A stretch of DNA of 64,000 nucleotides. It comes from Anaerolineae bacterium. Its GTDB lineage: Bacteria; Chloroflexota; Anaerolineae; Aggregatilineales; Phototrophicaceae. Location of the stretch: assembly GCA_022820665.1 (NCBI GenBank), contig JAJEFB010000004.1, forward strand, positions 124,870-188,869, read 5' to 3'. The notes under the pieces are model-generated. The model did not search any database. It saw only the letters and a list, made by a program, of their open reading frames with translations, and was not told the DNA's origin. The first letter of the stretch is position 1. Every line of letters begins with the position of its first letter. Positions 53,608 through 63,169 of the stretch are shown here, in pieces. The position numbers and the translations under genes are program-made.

Positions 53608-55437
53608 ATGACCGTCACCAAAGACAAAGACCAGAACCGCTCCCTGCCTAAGCACAGGCAAAACGGGGACGAGCGGAGCATTCTCGAAATCAAGGACGAC
53701 CACAAGCCGGGCTTCGATCGTGACGTAACAGCCCGCCTTTTAAGCTATTTGAGACCGCACCGATACAAGTTGACTGTGGCCATCGTGACCATGCTCCTGA
53801 GCGTGTTCGCCAATGTAGTCAGCCCGCCCTTGATTGGCTGGGCAATCGACGAAGGCATCCGCAGGCGGGACATGTCCGTCGTCGTCTTGGGCGTGATCGC
53901 CTTTATCCTCATCCAGGTCATGGGATTCATCGGCTTTCGCGTGCAAGTCGGCAACATGGCGGTCATCGGACAATCCATCATTCGGACTTTGCGCGATCAA
54001 CTCTTCGACCACATTCAGTATCTGTCAATTGACTTCTTCGCCGAATATGAAGTCGGCCGCCTGATCGCGCGCGTGATCAGCGATGTCAACGTGATACGCG
54101 AGGCGGTGACATTCGCGGCTGTCGGCAGCATACGCGAGGTCTTGATGCTGGGCGGCATTCTCATCTCGATGATCCTGATCAATATCCAGCTCACCTTGGT
54201 TGCCTTTGTCGTCTTGGTCGTTCTAGCGCTGCTCGCCAACTTTTGGCGCGTACACGCCCGCAGCGCCTACTTGCGCGTCTCGGACGCCAACGCCAAGGTC
54301 AACGCGGAGTTATCCGAAGCCTTCAATGGCGTGCGCGTCACGCAGGCATTTTCGCGGCAAACGCGCAACTACGACCGTTTTGTCAACGAGATCAACATGG
54401 CGAGCCGCCAAGCCACCGTTCGCGCAACCCTCATTTCCAGCCTTTTCTATCCCACCGTCGAATTGATAGGCGGCGTCGCGACCGGAACCCTGATTTTTGT
54501 CGGGGGCAGCCTGGTGCTTGAAGACAAGATCACTGTGGGCGTCTTGCTGGCTTTCATCTTGTACATCCAGCAGTTCTTCTTCCCAATTCGACTGTTGGCG
54601 CAACGTTACAACCTTTTGCAGGCTGTCATCGCCTCCGCCTATCGCATTTTCAAACTGATGGACCACCCGGCGAGCATCCGCGACCAGATCAACGCCGACA
54701 ATCTGCCCGGCATCCAGGGACATATCCGTTTCGACGACGTTTCCTTCCGCTATACGAGGGATGGCGAATGGGTGCTTAAGCACGTCGACCTGGACGTGCC
54801 CGCGGGTTCGACGGTGGCGTTCGTCGGTCATACCGGCGCGGGCAAGACCACCATGGTCAAGCTCCTGATGCGTTTCTACGACGTCAGCAAGGGCGCGATC
54901 ACAGTGGATGACTATGACCTGAAAGAGGTGACGCAAAACAGCCTGCGTCGGCAGATCAGCGTGGTGCCGCAAGACACGCACCTGTTTTCCGGCAGCGTCA
55001 TGGACAATATACGCTACGGCCGCTTGAACGCGACGGACGATGAAGTCGTCGAAGCCGCCAAAACCGTCGGCGCGCACCAGTTTATCACCGGGCTGGCCGA
55101 CGGCTACCTCACCGATATCATGGAAGGCGGCGCCGTGCTGTCGACCGGGCAGCGCCAATTATTGGCGTTCGCCCGCGCCCTGCTGGCCGACCCGCGCGTC
55201 CTTATCCTCGACGAAGCCACCAGCAATATCGACACGCAGACCGAGCGCATCATCCAAAAAGCCCTGGAGCGCCTGTTGGAAGGCCGCACCAGCTTTGTGA
55301 TCGCGCATCGTCTGAGTACGATCACTTCAGCCGACATGATTGTCGTCATGGACCATGGCAAGATCATCGAGCAAGGCAGTCATCAAGAATTGCTGGCGCA
55401 AGAAGGCGTTTATCATCAGCTATTCACGCTGGTTTGA
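53608..55437 (+). CDS. ABC exporter half-transporter, catalytic subunit
   Basis: 609 residues. The membrane domain spans about 45-345. The ATPase has Walker A GHTGAGKTT near 408, the signature LSTGQRQ near 511, an intact Walker B LILDEATSNID near 533 and an intact IAHRLST near 565. The signature has Thr for Gly at position 3, a change expected in the subunit that faces the degenerate site. With the upstream gene it should form an asymmetric exporter similar to TM287/288 or BmrCD. Confidence 0.93.
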   Translation: MTVTKDKDQNRSLPKHRQNGDERSILEIKDDHKPGFDRDVTARLLSYLRPHRYKLTVAIVTMLLSVFANVVSPPLIGWAIDEGIRRRDMSVVVLGVIAFILIQVMGFIGFRVQVGNMAVIGQSIIRTLRDQLFDHIQYLSIDFFAEYEVGRLIARVISDVNVIREAVTFAAVGSIREVLMLGGILISMILINIQLTLVAFVVLVVLALLANFWRVHARSAYLRVSDANAKVNAELSEAFNGVRVTQAFSRQTRNYDRFVNEINMASRQATVRATLISSLFYPTVELIGGVATGTLIFVGGSLVLEDKITVGVLLAFILYIQQFFFPIRLLAQRYNLLQAVIASAYRIFKLMDHPASIRDQINADNLPGIQGHIRFDDVSFRYTRDGEWVLKHVDLDVPAGSTVAFVGHTGAGKTTMVKLLMRFYDVSKGAITVDDYDLKEVTQNSLRRQISVVPQDTHLFSGSVMDNIRYGRLNATDDEVVEAAKTVGAHQFITGLADGYLTDIMEGGAVLSTGQRQLLAFARALLADPRVLILDEATSNIDTQTERIIQKALERLLEGRTSFVIAHRLSTITSADMIVVMDHGKIIEQGSHQELLAQEGVYHQLFTLV

Positions 55438-55446
55438 GCCCAGACA

Positions 55447-56655
55447 TCAGCGCCTGTTATCGTCTGAAAACTGAAAGTTGAGATCGCTCGCGCGGCGAAT
55501 CGTCGTTTCGCCATAGCGATCGCGCAAGTTATCCAGGGCCGACTGCAAGTTATCAATCTGACGGTCCAGCGATCGGTCCTGCCAAAGTCCGAGTTGACGA
55601 TTCGGCATGCCAAAGCCGCTCAAAGCCACGCCAATCAAGCGCACTGCCCGGCCATCGGGCCAATGCCTTTCAAATAGCTCCTTCGCCTTTGAGCAAATCT
55701 CGTCGTCGAGATCGGTGGGATTGTCCAAGGTAATTTGCCTTGTCAAGGTCGTGAAGTCTGTCCAGCGCAGCTTGAGCTTGACCGTCGCGCCGGCCAAGCC
55801 CGCCTTGCGCGCTTGCCTGCCAACACCATCCGACAAGCGCCGCAAGGTCAACTCCAACTGTGACCTGTCGTTCACGTCGCGGGGGAAGGTCACTTCTTTG
55901 CTGATCGATTTCGCCTCTCCGGCCGACAAGACCGGACGATGATCAATGCCCTGCGCGCGATGCCACAATTCACTCCCGAGTTTACCAAGCCTGCGCTTAA
56001 GCGCGTCTTCCGACCAATGCGCCAACTCCCCGACTCTTGTCAGTCCCAGCGCGGCCAAAGCCTCAGCCGTTTTCGGTCCCACGCCCCAGAGCGCGCGTAT
56101 CGGCAGCGCCGCCATGAACTGGCTTTCCTCGCCAGCCGGCACAATCGTGATCGCGTTTGGCGGCTTGTCCTTCGCCTGGCGCGCCTTGCCTACCGTATTG
56201 GCGGTCTTTGCCACCAGCTTGTTCGTCGCTCCGCCGAGCGAACAAGGCAGATCCAACTCCTTGTTAATGCGCGCCTGCAAATCCCCCGCGATCTCTCGTA
56301 TGGGACGGGGCAGAATGGTCACATCGAGAAAGGCTTCGTCAATCGACAAGGGTTCCACATCCGGCGCCGTGTCCCGCAAAATAGCCATGACCTGCCGCGA
56401 TCGCTGCGAGTAGGCGCCCCGCGTCTGCGAAACGATGATTAGTTCCGGGCAAAGCCGCAAAGCTTGCGACATTGGCATCGCCGAGCGCACGCCGTATTTG
56501 CGCGCCGGGTACGATGCCGAAGCGACCACCCCGCGTTCGCCCGGCTTCCCGCCTACAGCTATCGGCTTGCCCCGCAAGTCCGGATTGAACTGTTCCTCGA
56601 CAGCGCAGAAAAAGGCATCCAAGTCCAGATGAAGAATTTTTCGAGTCTTTGGCAT
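55447..56655 (-). CDS. dinB: DNA polymerase IV (Y family)
   Basis: 402 residues. The Y-family translesion polymerase starts with HLDLDAFFCAVEEQFNPDL, which holds the first catalytic Asp. SIDEAFLDVT near 105 carries the Asp-Glu pair. GRHRHH-like HhH regions follow (ALWGVGPKTAEALAALG near 185), and the little finger domain ends before a C-terminal tail. No beta-clamp motif is confidently visible in the last residues. MPKTRKILHLDLD is the usual N-terminus, and GAGAG precedes this ATG at 56655. It is convergent with the ABC exporter operon, 9 bp apart. Confidence 0.95.
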   Translation of the reverse strand: MPKTRKILHLDLDAFFCAVEEQFNPDLRGKPIAVGGKPGERGVVASASYPARKYGVRSAMPMSQALRLCPELIIVSQTRGAYSQRSRQVMAILRDTAPDVEPLSIDEAFLDVTILPRPIREIAGDLQARINKELDLPCSLGGATNKLVAKTANTVGKARQAKDKPPNAITIVPAGEESQFMAALPIRALWGVGPKTAEALAALGLTRVGELAHWSEDALKRRLGKLGSELWHRAQGIDHRPVLSAGEAKSISKEVTFPRDVNDRSQLELTLRRLSDGVGRQARKAGLAGATVKLKLRWTDFTTLTRQITLDNPTDLDDEICSKAKELFERHWPDGRAVRLIGVALSGFGMPNRQLGLWQDRSLDRQIDNLQSALDNLRDRYGETTIRRASDLNFQFSDDNRR

Positions 56656-57027
56656 GCGCTTGGCTCTCAACTCATTCAAAAGCCGTTTTCATCAGAAACG
56701 TCGAACTGCGGCTGAATCGTATAGAATATATTTTCTATAGTAACAGGTCTTGATGTGGAAATCAAGCATCTCGGCTCCTCCAACAGGGCAATCGCTTCAA
56801 ATTGTTTTTTCACCACAAAGACACGAAGCGCGCGTAGCTCTGTGCCCCCTACAGACCTAAATCAACTGGCTGTGTCGAAGGGCTGTGTCGGCGGTCAGTG
56901 TCTACGCGACCTACGCGACCTACGCGTCCCTCAATGGTTAGAAAACCCCAACGCGCGAATATTGAGCCGCTCTTTATCAGAACATCCGTGCTATCATGTC
57001 TGCAAACACATCAAAGCGAGGACCCCC

Positions 57028-57294
57028 ATGCCCAAAACCAGAAACTTCTCAGACCGCGAAAAACGGGACCCCATGCGCCTGCTCGATATCCATAACCACA
57101 TCAACGCCGTCTACCTGTTTATGCAAACCCTGTCGCTCATGCGCCGAGAAGGCAACCTGTTTTGCGTGAGCGCGGCATACCTTTTCGCTGCCGCCCAACC
57201 GCGTCCGCTTCATCGCCGGACTCTAAAAAGTCCCCTTCCAAAAAAACAGACTGTATCTATACGGTGTCAATACGCTTGCGGAATTTGGCGCTAG
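57028..57294 (+). CDS. doubtful small ORF ending inside dispersed repeats
   Basis: 88 residues from an ATG with GCGAGGA upstream: MPKTRNFSDREKRDPMRLLD and IHNHINAVYLFMQTLSLMRR, then REGNLFCVSAAYL within repeat C, and a basic tail inside element B. The frame is open throughout and has a reasonable ribosome site, yet two thirds of it is repeat sequence. It may be a real small protein truncated by repeats, or an accidental frame. Confidence 0.25.
   Translation: MPKTRNFSDREKRDPMRLLDIHNHINAVYLFMQTLSLMRREGNLFCVSAAYLFAAAQPRPLHRRTLKSPLPKKQTVSIRCQYACGIWR
57115..57203 (-). repeat. ~90-bp dispersed repeat C, copy 3
   Basis: An inverted copy of the units at 14290 and 17447, with TGTCGCTCATGCGCCGAGAA, GCGTGAGCGCGGCAT and CCTTTTCGCTGCCGCC. 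On the plus strand it reads LMRREGNLFCVSAAYL, closely matching the minus-strand reading of copy 1. It directly abuts element B. Confidence 0.6.
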
Positions 57295-57403
57295 AACTAG
57301 GGCATTTCAAGAGTAAGTCAAGGGGGCGTTTCAAGGGCAAAAGCCGTCTTTTTGGATGATTTATGGGGCGATCGACACAAAATGATTTTGAAGCGATTGC
57401 CCT
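57205..57403 (-). repeat. ~200-bp dispersed element, copy B
   Basis: An inverted copy of element A (31491-31690). On the minus strand it begins AGGGCAATCGCTTCAAAATC and ends GAGTCCGGCGATGAAG. Differences are scattered substitutions plus a few one-base gaps, so the copies are related but not recent. Confidence 0.75.
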
Positions 57404-57502
57404 GCCCCTCCAAAGCGCCGCAGACTTGTACCGACCTTCGCTTTCGAGGCAAAGCGTCTATAATACCGCCAGCGCAATACGTCCGGAGCAACAGGAAACG
57501 AA

Positions 57503-59698
57503 ATGCCATTAAACATACATCCCGATGCCATTCGCGCCCTGGTCAACGGCGAGATTGGCGCTCCCGCTTCGATTCTGGGCAGACATCGGCACAGTGACAA
57601 TATATCGATCCGCACTTTCAGACCGTGGGCTGAAGGCATTGATATCGTCGATGACCAGTCCGGCAGGCGCGCGCCGATGCGCAAGCTGCGCGCCGAGGGA
57701 TTCTTTGTGGTTGAGCTCGACGAGTCATGGAGCTCCGCCAGCTATCATTTCGAAACGACTGCGCAAGACGGGAACGCCGAGTCCTACGGTGATCCTTACA
57801 ACTATCCTCCCCTGCTCACGGACTACGATATCTTTCTATTCGCTCAAGGACGGCATCTCGATATCTACAAAAAACTGGGCGCGCATCCTCGACAAGTTGA
57901 CGGCGTAACGGGCGTCAACTTTGCAGTTTGGGCGCCGAATTGCTATAAGATCGCGGTGACCGGCGATTTTAATCGTTGGGATGCCCGCGTCCACCCATTA
58001 CAAGCCAATGGCGATTCCGGCATCTGGGAGATTTTCATTCCCGGCTTGGCGCCGGGGATCAGCTACAAATACGAAATCCGCTCCCACAACGACGGCTATC
58101 GCGCCGAAAAAGCGGATCCCTATGCTTTCTACGCCGAAATGCGGCCCTCAACCGCCTCTATCGTCTGCGACATAGCGGAATACCAGTGGAGCGACGAGAA
58201 CTGGATGGCAACTCGCGCCCGGCGGGACCCGCTTGCGGAACCGATGAACATCTACGAGGCGCATCCGGGTTCCTGGCGGCGCGACCAGGAGAACAATTTT
58301 CTGAGCTATCGACAGTTGGCTGAGGAATTGGTCCCTTATCTTGTCGATATGGGCTACACGCATCTGGAGCTCTTGCCCGTCGCCGAACACCCCCTGGATG
58401 CCTCCTGGGGCTATCAGGTCACCGGTTATTTTGCGCCCACCAGCCGCTACGGGACGCCGGCTGACTTCATGTATCTGGTCGATACCTGCCATCAGAACGG
58501 TATCGCAGTCATCCTCGACTGGGTGCCGGCGCACTTCCCCAAAGACGGCCACGGTCTCAACTATTTTGACGGTACCCATCTCTATAGCCACGAGGATCCG
58601 CGCCAGGGCGAACACCCCGAATGGGGCACCATGATTTTCAACTACGAGCGCAATGAAGTGCGCAACTTCTTGATCTCAAACGCCCTTTTCTGGCTGAAGG
58701 AATATCATATCGACGGCTTGCGCGTCGACGCCGTGTCATCGATGATTTACCTGAATTTCTCGCGCGAAGACGGGGACTGGGTCGCCAACAAATACGGCAG
58801 TCACGAGAATCTGGGCGCTCTCGAGTTCCTGAGAGAATTCAACACCGTTATCCATGCCGAAGCGCCTGGCGCAGTCACCATCGCCGAAGAATCCACTGCC
58901 TGGCCGATGGTATCGCGTCCTGCCTACATCGGCGGGCTGGGATTCACGCTGAAATGGAACATGGGCTGGATGCACGACACGCTGGCATACATGAAGCACG
59001 ATCCGGTGCACCGGCGCTTCCATCATCACCGCATCACCTTTGCCCTGCTCTACGCCTTCAGCGAGAACTTCGTCTTGCCGCTCTCCCATGACGAAGTCGT
59101 GCACATGAAGGGTTCGCTCATCGGCAAGCTGCCCGGCGACTACTGGCAGAAGTTCGCGCAACTGCGCCTGCTCTTCGGCTATCAGTACACGCAAGTCGGC
59201 AAAATCCTGAACTTCATGGGTAACGAAATCGGACAATTTTCCGAATGGAGCGAAGAACGCAGCCTCGACTGGCACCTGCTCGATTACGACAAACATGCGC
59301 AATTGCAAGCCTGGGTGAAAGACCTCAACTATTTCTATCGAGATCAGCCGGCTCTATGGCAAGTCGACTTTGACGCCGCGGGCTTTTCCTGGATTGAAGC
59401 CAACGACGCCGATCACAGTGTCTACAGCTACATCCGTTTCGCCGCGGACAATAGGGACTTTTTGGTCGTGATTCTGAATTGTACGCCAGTGATCCGCGAG
59501 GACTATCGCGTCGGCGTACCACGAGCGGGTTATTACGAAGAGTTGCTCAATAGCGATGCCGAGACTTACGGCGGGGGCAACATTGGTAATCTCGGCGGCG
59601 TCGAAAGCGAAGAGGCTTCCAGTCACAGCCTGCCGTATAGCATTCGCTTGCGCCTGCCGCCGCTAGCGATTGTCATCCTCAAGCCCAGACTGGATTAG
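57503..59698 (+). CDS. glgB: 1,4-alpha-glucan branching enzyme
   Basis: 731 residues, typical GH13 branching enzyme with an N-terminal extension and CBM48 module. It introduces alpha-1,6 branches into glycogen. CBM48 has VTGDFNRWDARVHPL near 153; then IYEAHPGSWRRD near 250, and GYTHLELLPVAEHPLDASWG near 284-303. The nucleophile Asp is in DGLRVDAVSSM near 409, the acid Glu in TIAEESTAWP near 462, and the third Asp in LSHDEVVHMKG near 530. The gene stands alone; no other glycogen gene is near. Confidence 0.96.
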   Translation: MPLNIHPDAIRALVNGEIGAPASILGRHRHSDNISIRTFRPWAEGIDIVDDQSGRRAPMRKLRAEGFFVVELDESWSSASYHFETTAQDGNAESYGDPYNYPPLLTDYDIFLFAQGRHLDIYKKLGAHPRQVDGVTGVNFAVWAPNCYKIAVTGDFNRWDARVHPLQANGDSGIWEIFIPGLAPGISYKYEIRSHNDGYRAEKADPYAFYAEMRPSTASIVCDIAEYQWSDENWMATRARRDPLAEPMNIYEAHPGSWRRDQENNFLSYRQLAEELVPYLVDMGYTHLELLPVAEHPLDASWGYQVTGYFAPTSRYGTPADFMYLVDTCHQNGIAVILDWVPAHFPKDGHGLNYFDGTHLYSHEDPRQGEHPEWGTMIFNYERNEVRNFLISNALFWLKEYHIDGLRVDAVSSMIYLNFSREDGDWVANKYGSHENLGALEFLREFNTVIHAEAPGAVTIAEESTAWPMVSRPAYIGGLGFTLKWNMGWMHDTLAYMKHDPVHRRFHHHRITFALLYAFSENFVLPLSHDEVVHMKGSLIGKLPGDYWQKFAQLRLLFGYQYTQVGKILNFMGNEIGQFSEWSEERSLDWHLLDYDKHAQLQAWVKDLNYFYRDQPALWQVDFDAAGFSWIEANDADHSVYSYIRFAADNRDFLVVILNCTPVIREDYRVGVPRAGYYEELLNSDAETYGGGNIGNLGGVESEEASSHSLPYSIRLRLPPLAIVILKPRLD

Positions 59699-59769
59699 CC
59701 GATCGCGAAACTTTGCCGCCTCCGAAGAACTCCAGCGCTACCATCTAGGCGCGTCGAAAAACCAAGCTG

Positions 59770-61047
59770 TCATCGTCGTTTGGGCTGGGACGTCACCAAA
59801 GCCAAAGCCATGACCACCATTGCAAGCAGCGCGCCAAGCGCCAGCGCGGGCCCGTAGCCGCCGGCATAGTCGAAACTCAAGCCAAAGAGCGCCGGTCCGA
59901 TCGCGCTGCCGATGATGCCCGCGGTGAAGACGAAGCCGCGAATCTCGCCTTGAAACCTGCGGCCGAACATATTGGTCCAGACCGCGCCGTCAAAGACATA
60001 ACCGATGCCCAGTCCCAGACCGCTCGCCAATGCATAGAGTATCAGCAGCGCGGTATCCCGCATGATCATGGCCAACAGGCAGGCGCCCGCAAGCCCCAGC
60101 ATTGCCAGGACGACGACAATCGAGGGCTGGAAACGGTCGATCAGATAGCCCGCCAGCAGCGCCGAAGCGGCCGCGAAGATCGACAGCAAGGCGAAGGTCT
60201 CGGTCGCCACTTGCGCGCTGTGATCCAGTTGCGCGAAGATCGATACCTGATGCAAAATCAGTCCCGTTCCCCAAGCCGAAGGCAGCATTCGCGCGAACAT
60301 ATACAGCCAAAGCACCGGCGCGCGCATCGCCTCTCGCAGGGTCCAGTTTTCCTCATGGACATCTGCGGCGCCGGGATGATCTTCCGCCTCGGCATCGCGC
60401 TTCGCCTTCTGGTTATCCGGCAACAAGCCATATTCTTCGGGGCTGTCGCGCATCAAGAACCCAAAGAGCGGAACCACGAGAGCGCTAACGGCCACCCCCA
60501 ATACGACAAAGGCTGCCCGCCAATCCAGGCTATCCAAAAGCGCGCGCAGCCCGTTCACGTACAAGCCTTGAAAAAGCGCATAAGCCAGGGCGAGATAAGC
60601 CATCATGCGGCCGCGGCGCGAGCGGAACCAGTTGGCGACCGCTGTCGAACTCACCAGGCAGAGCGCGCCCTGCCCCAAACCGCGAATACCGATGAAGGCG
60701 ACGAGCAGCATGACCGGACCATTGATGACGGAGCACAAGCAAAGGACCAGGCTAAACAAGAAACCAATCGCCACGCCGGTCCGTCGATTGCCAGCCAAAT
60801 CCAGTCTCCGGCCCAGCCAGGTCAAGCCAAATGACGCGATAAAGGTGCCCAGCCCGTATAGACTGCTCACAGTCGTGCGGTCCAAGCCAAAATCGGCGAT
60901 GAAATAATCCATGAACAAGGAAACGGAGAAACTCTGTCCCGGCGAGCTCGCCGCCGTACCCACGATGGCCACAAACCAGACGACCCAGCCATAGTAGATC
61001 GGCATGGTCGTCACAACCGACTTGTATCCCGGCGCTTTAGCCGTCAT
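59770..61047 (-). CDS. MFS transporter
   Basis: 425 residues with twelve membrane helices and a polar central loop (about residues 210-240) dividing two six-helix halves. The motif between helices 2 and 3, GLTWLGRRLDLAGNRRTG near 74-91, is a variant of the MFS A-motif. YYGWVVWFVAIVGTAASSPG at the N-terminus and the LFGLSFDYAGGYGPAL segment resemble the OFA/monocarboxylate branch. Substrate unknown; an organic anion is the best guess. It is monocistronic and convergent with glgB. Confidence 0.85.
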   Translation of the reverse strand: MTAKAPGYKSVVTTMPIYYGWVVWFVAIVGTAASSPGQSFSVSLFMDYFIADFGLDRTTVSSLYGLGTFIASFGLTWLGRRLDLAGNRRTGVAIGFLFSLVLCLCSVINGPVMLLVAFIGIRGLGQGALCLVSSTAVANWFRSRRGRMMAYLALAYALFQGLYVNGLRALLDSLDWRAAFVVLGVAVSALVVPLFGFLMRDSPEEYGLLPDNQKAKRDAEAEDHPGAADVHEENWTLREAMRAPVLWLYMFARMLPSAWGTGLILHQVSIFAQLDHSAQVATETFALLSIFAAASALLAGYLIDRFQPSIVVVLAMLGLAGACLLAMIMRDTALLILYALASGLGLGIGYVFDGAVWTNMFGRRFQGEIRGFVFTAGIIGSAIGPALFGLSFDYAGGYGPALALGALLAMVVMALALVTSQPKRR

Positions 61048-61352
61048 GGCTCCTCAGCGATACCAAAAAAGTAATGACAATTACTGCCCTAGAAAGAAAT
61101 TGAGAAAATAATCGAAACCTTGTACGCACGAGCCGGCGGCTCGCCCACTCTGTCATATATTCCCAATCAATTTTCGCATGACTAACTTGGTACTACTTCT
61201 ATTCCCCGATTCTCAAAACGAAGCAGGACCCGAACATTATATAAGGCAGACGAAGATTTAACAGTCAAGCAAAAAAGTTCATGCTAGAATTGATTGTGAA
61301 GAATTGATGCTCCTTTATCATCGCCCGACACGGACAAAAGGGGTTTACTACA
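61048..61352. other. intergenic region before fhs
   Basis: About 300 bp, AT-rich, divergent between the MFS gene and fhs. It has a TTCGCATGACTAACTTGGTACTACTTCT phrase at about 61175-61202, split from its relatives near 6085 and 14763 by several changes. TAGAAT at about 61285 could be a -10 box. No other structure is seen. Confidence 0.4.
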
Positions 61353-63056
61353 ATGGTCATCCCATCAGATTTGGAAATCGCCCAAAACGCCAATCTCCTT
61401 CATATCAATCAGATCGCCGAGCAAATGGGATTGGACCCCGACCGCGACCTCGAGCACTACGGGAAATATGTCGCGAAGATCAATCTGGAAGCCTTGGAGC
61501 GGCTGAGAGATCGACCGAACGCCAAGTACGTTGATGTCACGGCGATCACCCCCACGCCGCTGGGCGAAGGCAAATCGACCACGACGGTCGGCATCGGCCA
61601 GGCGATGAAACATATCGGCAAGAATGCCATCATCACAGTCCGCCAGCCTTCGCAGGGTCCGACCTTTGGCATCAAAGGCGGCGCTGCCGGGGGCGGCTAC
61701 AGCCAGATCGTGCCGATGGAGAACTTCAACCTGCATTTGACCGGCGATATCCACGCCATCAGCGCCGCGCATAACTTGATCGCCGCTATGCTCGACGCCC
61801 ATATCTACCACGGCAACAAGCGCAATATTGATATCCATAACATCCCCTGGCGTCGTGTGGTCGATTTGAACGACCGCGCCTTGCGCAATATTGTCATCGG
61901 CCTTGGCAAGCGCTTTGACGGCGTGCCGCGCGAAACAGGTTACGACATCACCGTCGCTTCCGAGATTATGGCGATCCTGGCTTTGACCACATCGCTGCAT
62001 GACATGCGCGAGCGCATCGGCAGAATGGTCGTCGCATACGACAAGGACAAAAACCCGGTCACCGCGGAAGATATTCAGGCGGCCGGCGCCGCCACTGTCT
62101 TGATGAAAGAAGCCATCAAACCGAACTTGATGCAGTCCCTGGAAAATACGCCGGCGCTGGTGCATGCCGGTCCCTTCGCCAATATCGCGCATGGCAATTC
62201 CTCCATCATCGCCGATTTGATCGCCATGAAAACTGGAGAGTATGTCGTTACGGAATCGGGCTTTGGCGCGGATATCGGCGCGGAGAAATTCTTCAATATC
62301 AAATCTCGCGTCTCGGGGTTGAAGCCCAACGCGGTTGTGCTGGTCACGACCATCCGCGCGCTCAAAGCCCATACGGGCAAGTATACGATTATTCCGGGCC
62401 GCCCGATTGATCCAGCGCTGAAAGAAGAAAATGTCGCCGATGTAGAAACTGGCGCGGCCAATATGGTTCGCCATTTGGAGAATCTCAAGAAATTCGGCGT
62501 CAATCCCGTGGTCGCGATCAACGTCTTCGCCGACGATACCGACAAGGAAATCGCGGCTGTGCGAGCGATCGCGCTGGCTGCCGGCGCCACCGGCGTATCC
62601 GTAGCGCGGCATTGGGCGAAAGGCGGCGCTGGCGCGGCCGACCTGGCGGAAATGATCGTCTCTGCCTGCGAAATGCCCAACGACTTCCGCTTGCTCTATC
62701 CGGACGATATGTCTATCAAGGACAAAATCGAGACCATCGCTGGCGAGATCTACCGGGCTGATGGCGTCGATTACGCGCCGATCGCGGATCGCAAGATCAG
62801 ACAATACGAAGATCAGGGACTGCGGCATCTGCCGATCTGCATGGCGAAAACGCATCTTAGCCTGACCGACAATCCCAAGTTAAAGGGCGCGCCAGACGGC
62901 TTCCGCATCACCATTACCGATATTCGCGCCTCGGCCGGCGCCGGCTTCATTTACCCTCTCTGTGGCGACGTCCGTACCATGCCGGGCTTGGGCAGAACTC
63001 CCGCAGCGATGAATGTCGATATTGACGCCGACGGCAAGGTCCTTGGCTTGTTCTAG
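61353..63056 (+). CDS. fhs: formate-tetrahydrofolate ligase
   Basis: 567 residues, normal length. It activates formate with ATP to 10-formyl-THF for C1 metabolism. The P-loop ITPTPLGEGKSTTTVG lies near 65-80, followed by RQPSQGPTFGIKGGAAGGGY near 96-115 and FNLHLTGDIHAISAAHNL near 125. GGAGAADLAEM and ITITDIRASAGAGFIYPL are later family segments. AAAAGGGG lies nine bases before the ATG. It stands alone here, so it cannot by itself show a Wood-Ljungdahl pathway. Confidence 0.98.
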   Translation: MVIPSDLEIAQNANLLHINQIAEQMGLDPDRDLEHYGKYVAKINLEALERLRDRPNAKYVDVTAITPTPLGEGKSTTTVGIGQAMKHIGKNAIITVRQPSQGPTFGIKGGAAGGGYSQIVPMENFNLHLTGDIHAISAAHNLIAAMLDAHIYHGNKRNIDIHNIPWRRVVDLNDRALRNIVIGLGKRFDGVPRETGYDITVASEIMAILALTTSLHDMRERIGRMVVAYDKDKNPVTAEDIQAAGAATVLMKEAIKPNLMQSLENTPALVHAGPFANIAHGNSSIIADLIAMKTGEYVVTESGFGADIGAEKFFNIKSRVSGLKPNAVVLVTTIRALKAHTGKYTIIPGRPIDPALKEENVADVETGAANMVRHLENLKKFGVNPVVAINVFADDTDKEIAAVRAIALAAGATGVSVARHWAKGGAGAADLAEMIVSACEMPNDFRLLYPDDMSIKDKIETIAGEIYRADGVDYAPIADRKIRQYEDQGLRHLPICMAKTHLSLTDNPKLKGAPDGFRITITDIRASAGAGFIYPLCGDVRTMPGLGRTPAAMNVDIDADGKVLGLF

Positions 63057-63169
63057 CGCCAGACTACAAGCCGTCAAGTTCGCGGTATTCAAAAGACAAA
63101 ATAAATGCGCCGCATTCAGTGCAAATGCGCTGGTGTTTGGTTATAATGCGTCAGGATAAGGAGGCGCCA

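Larger units (their letters stand above)
56656..57502. other. repeat-rich gap between dinB and glgB
   Basis: About 850 bp. It contains an AGGGCAATCGCTTCAAA edge motif (56785-56801), the relic phrase TTCACCACAAAGACACGAAG next to it, a possible small ORF at 57028, repeat C copy 3 (57115-57203) and element B (57205-57403). A perfect TATAAT at 57459-57464, 39 bases before glgB, is its likely -10 box, without a recognisable -35. Confidence 0.6.

Noticed and set aside
63146..63148. In-frame ATG as the pyrB start
   Set aside because: It overlaps a perfect TATAAT at 63142-63147 and would lie upstream of the expected transcript start; TTG at 63170 has AAGGAGG at ideal distance.
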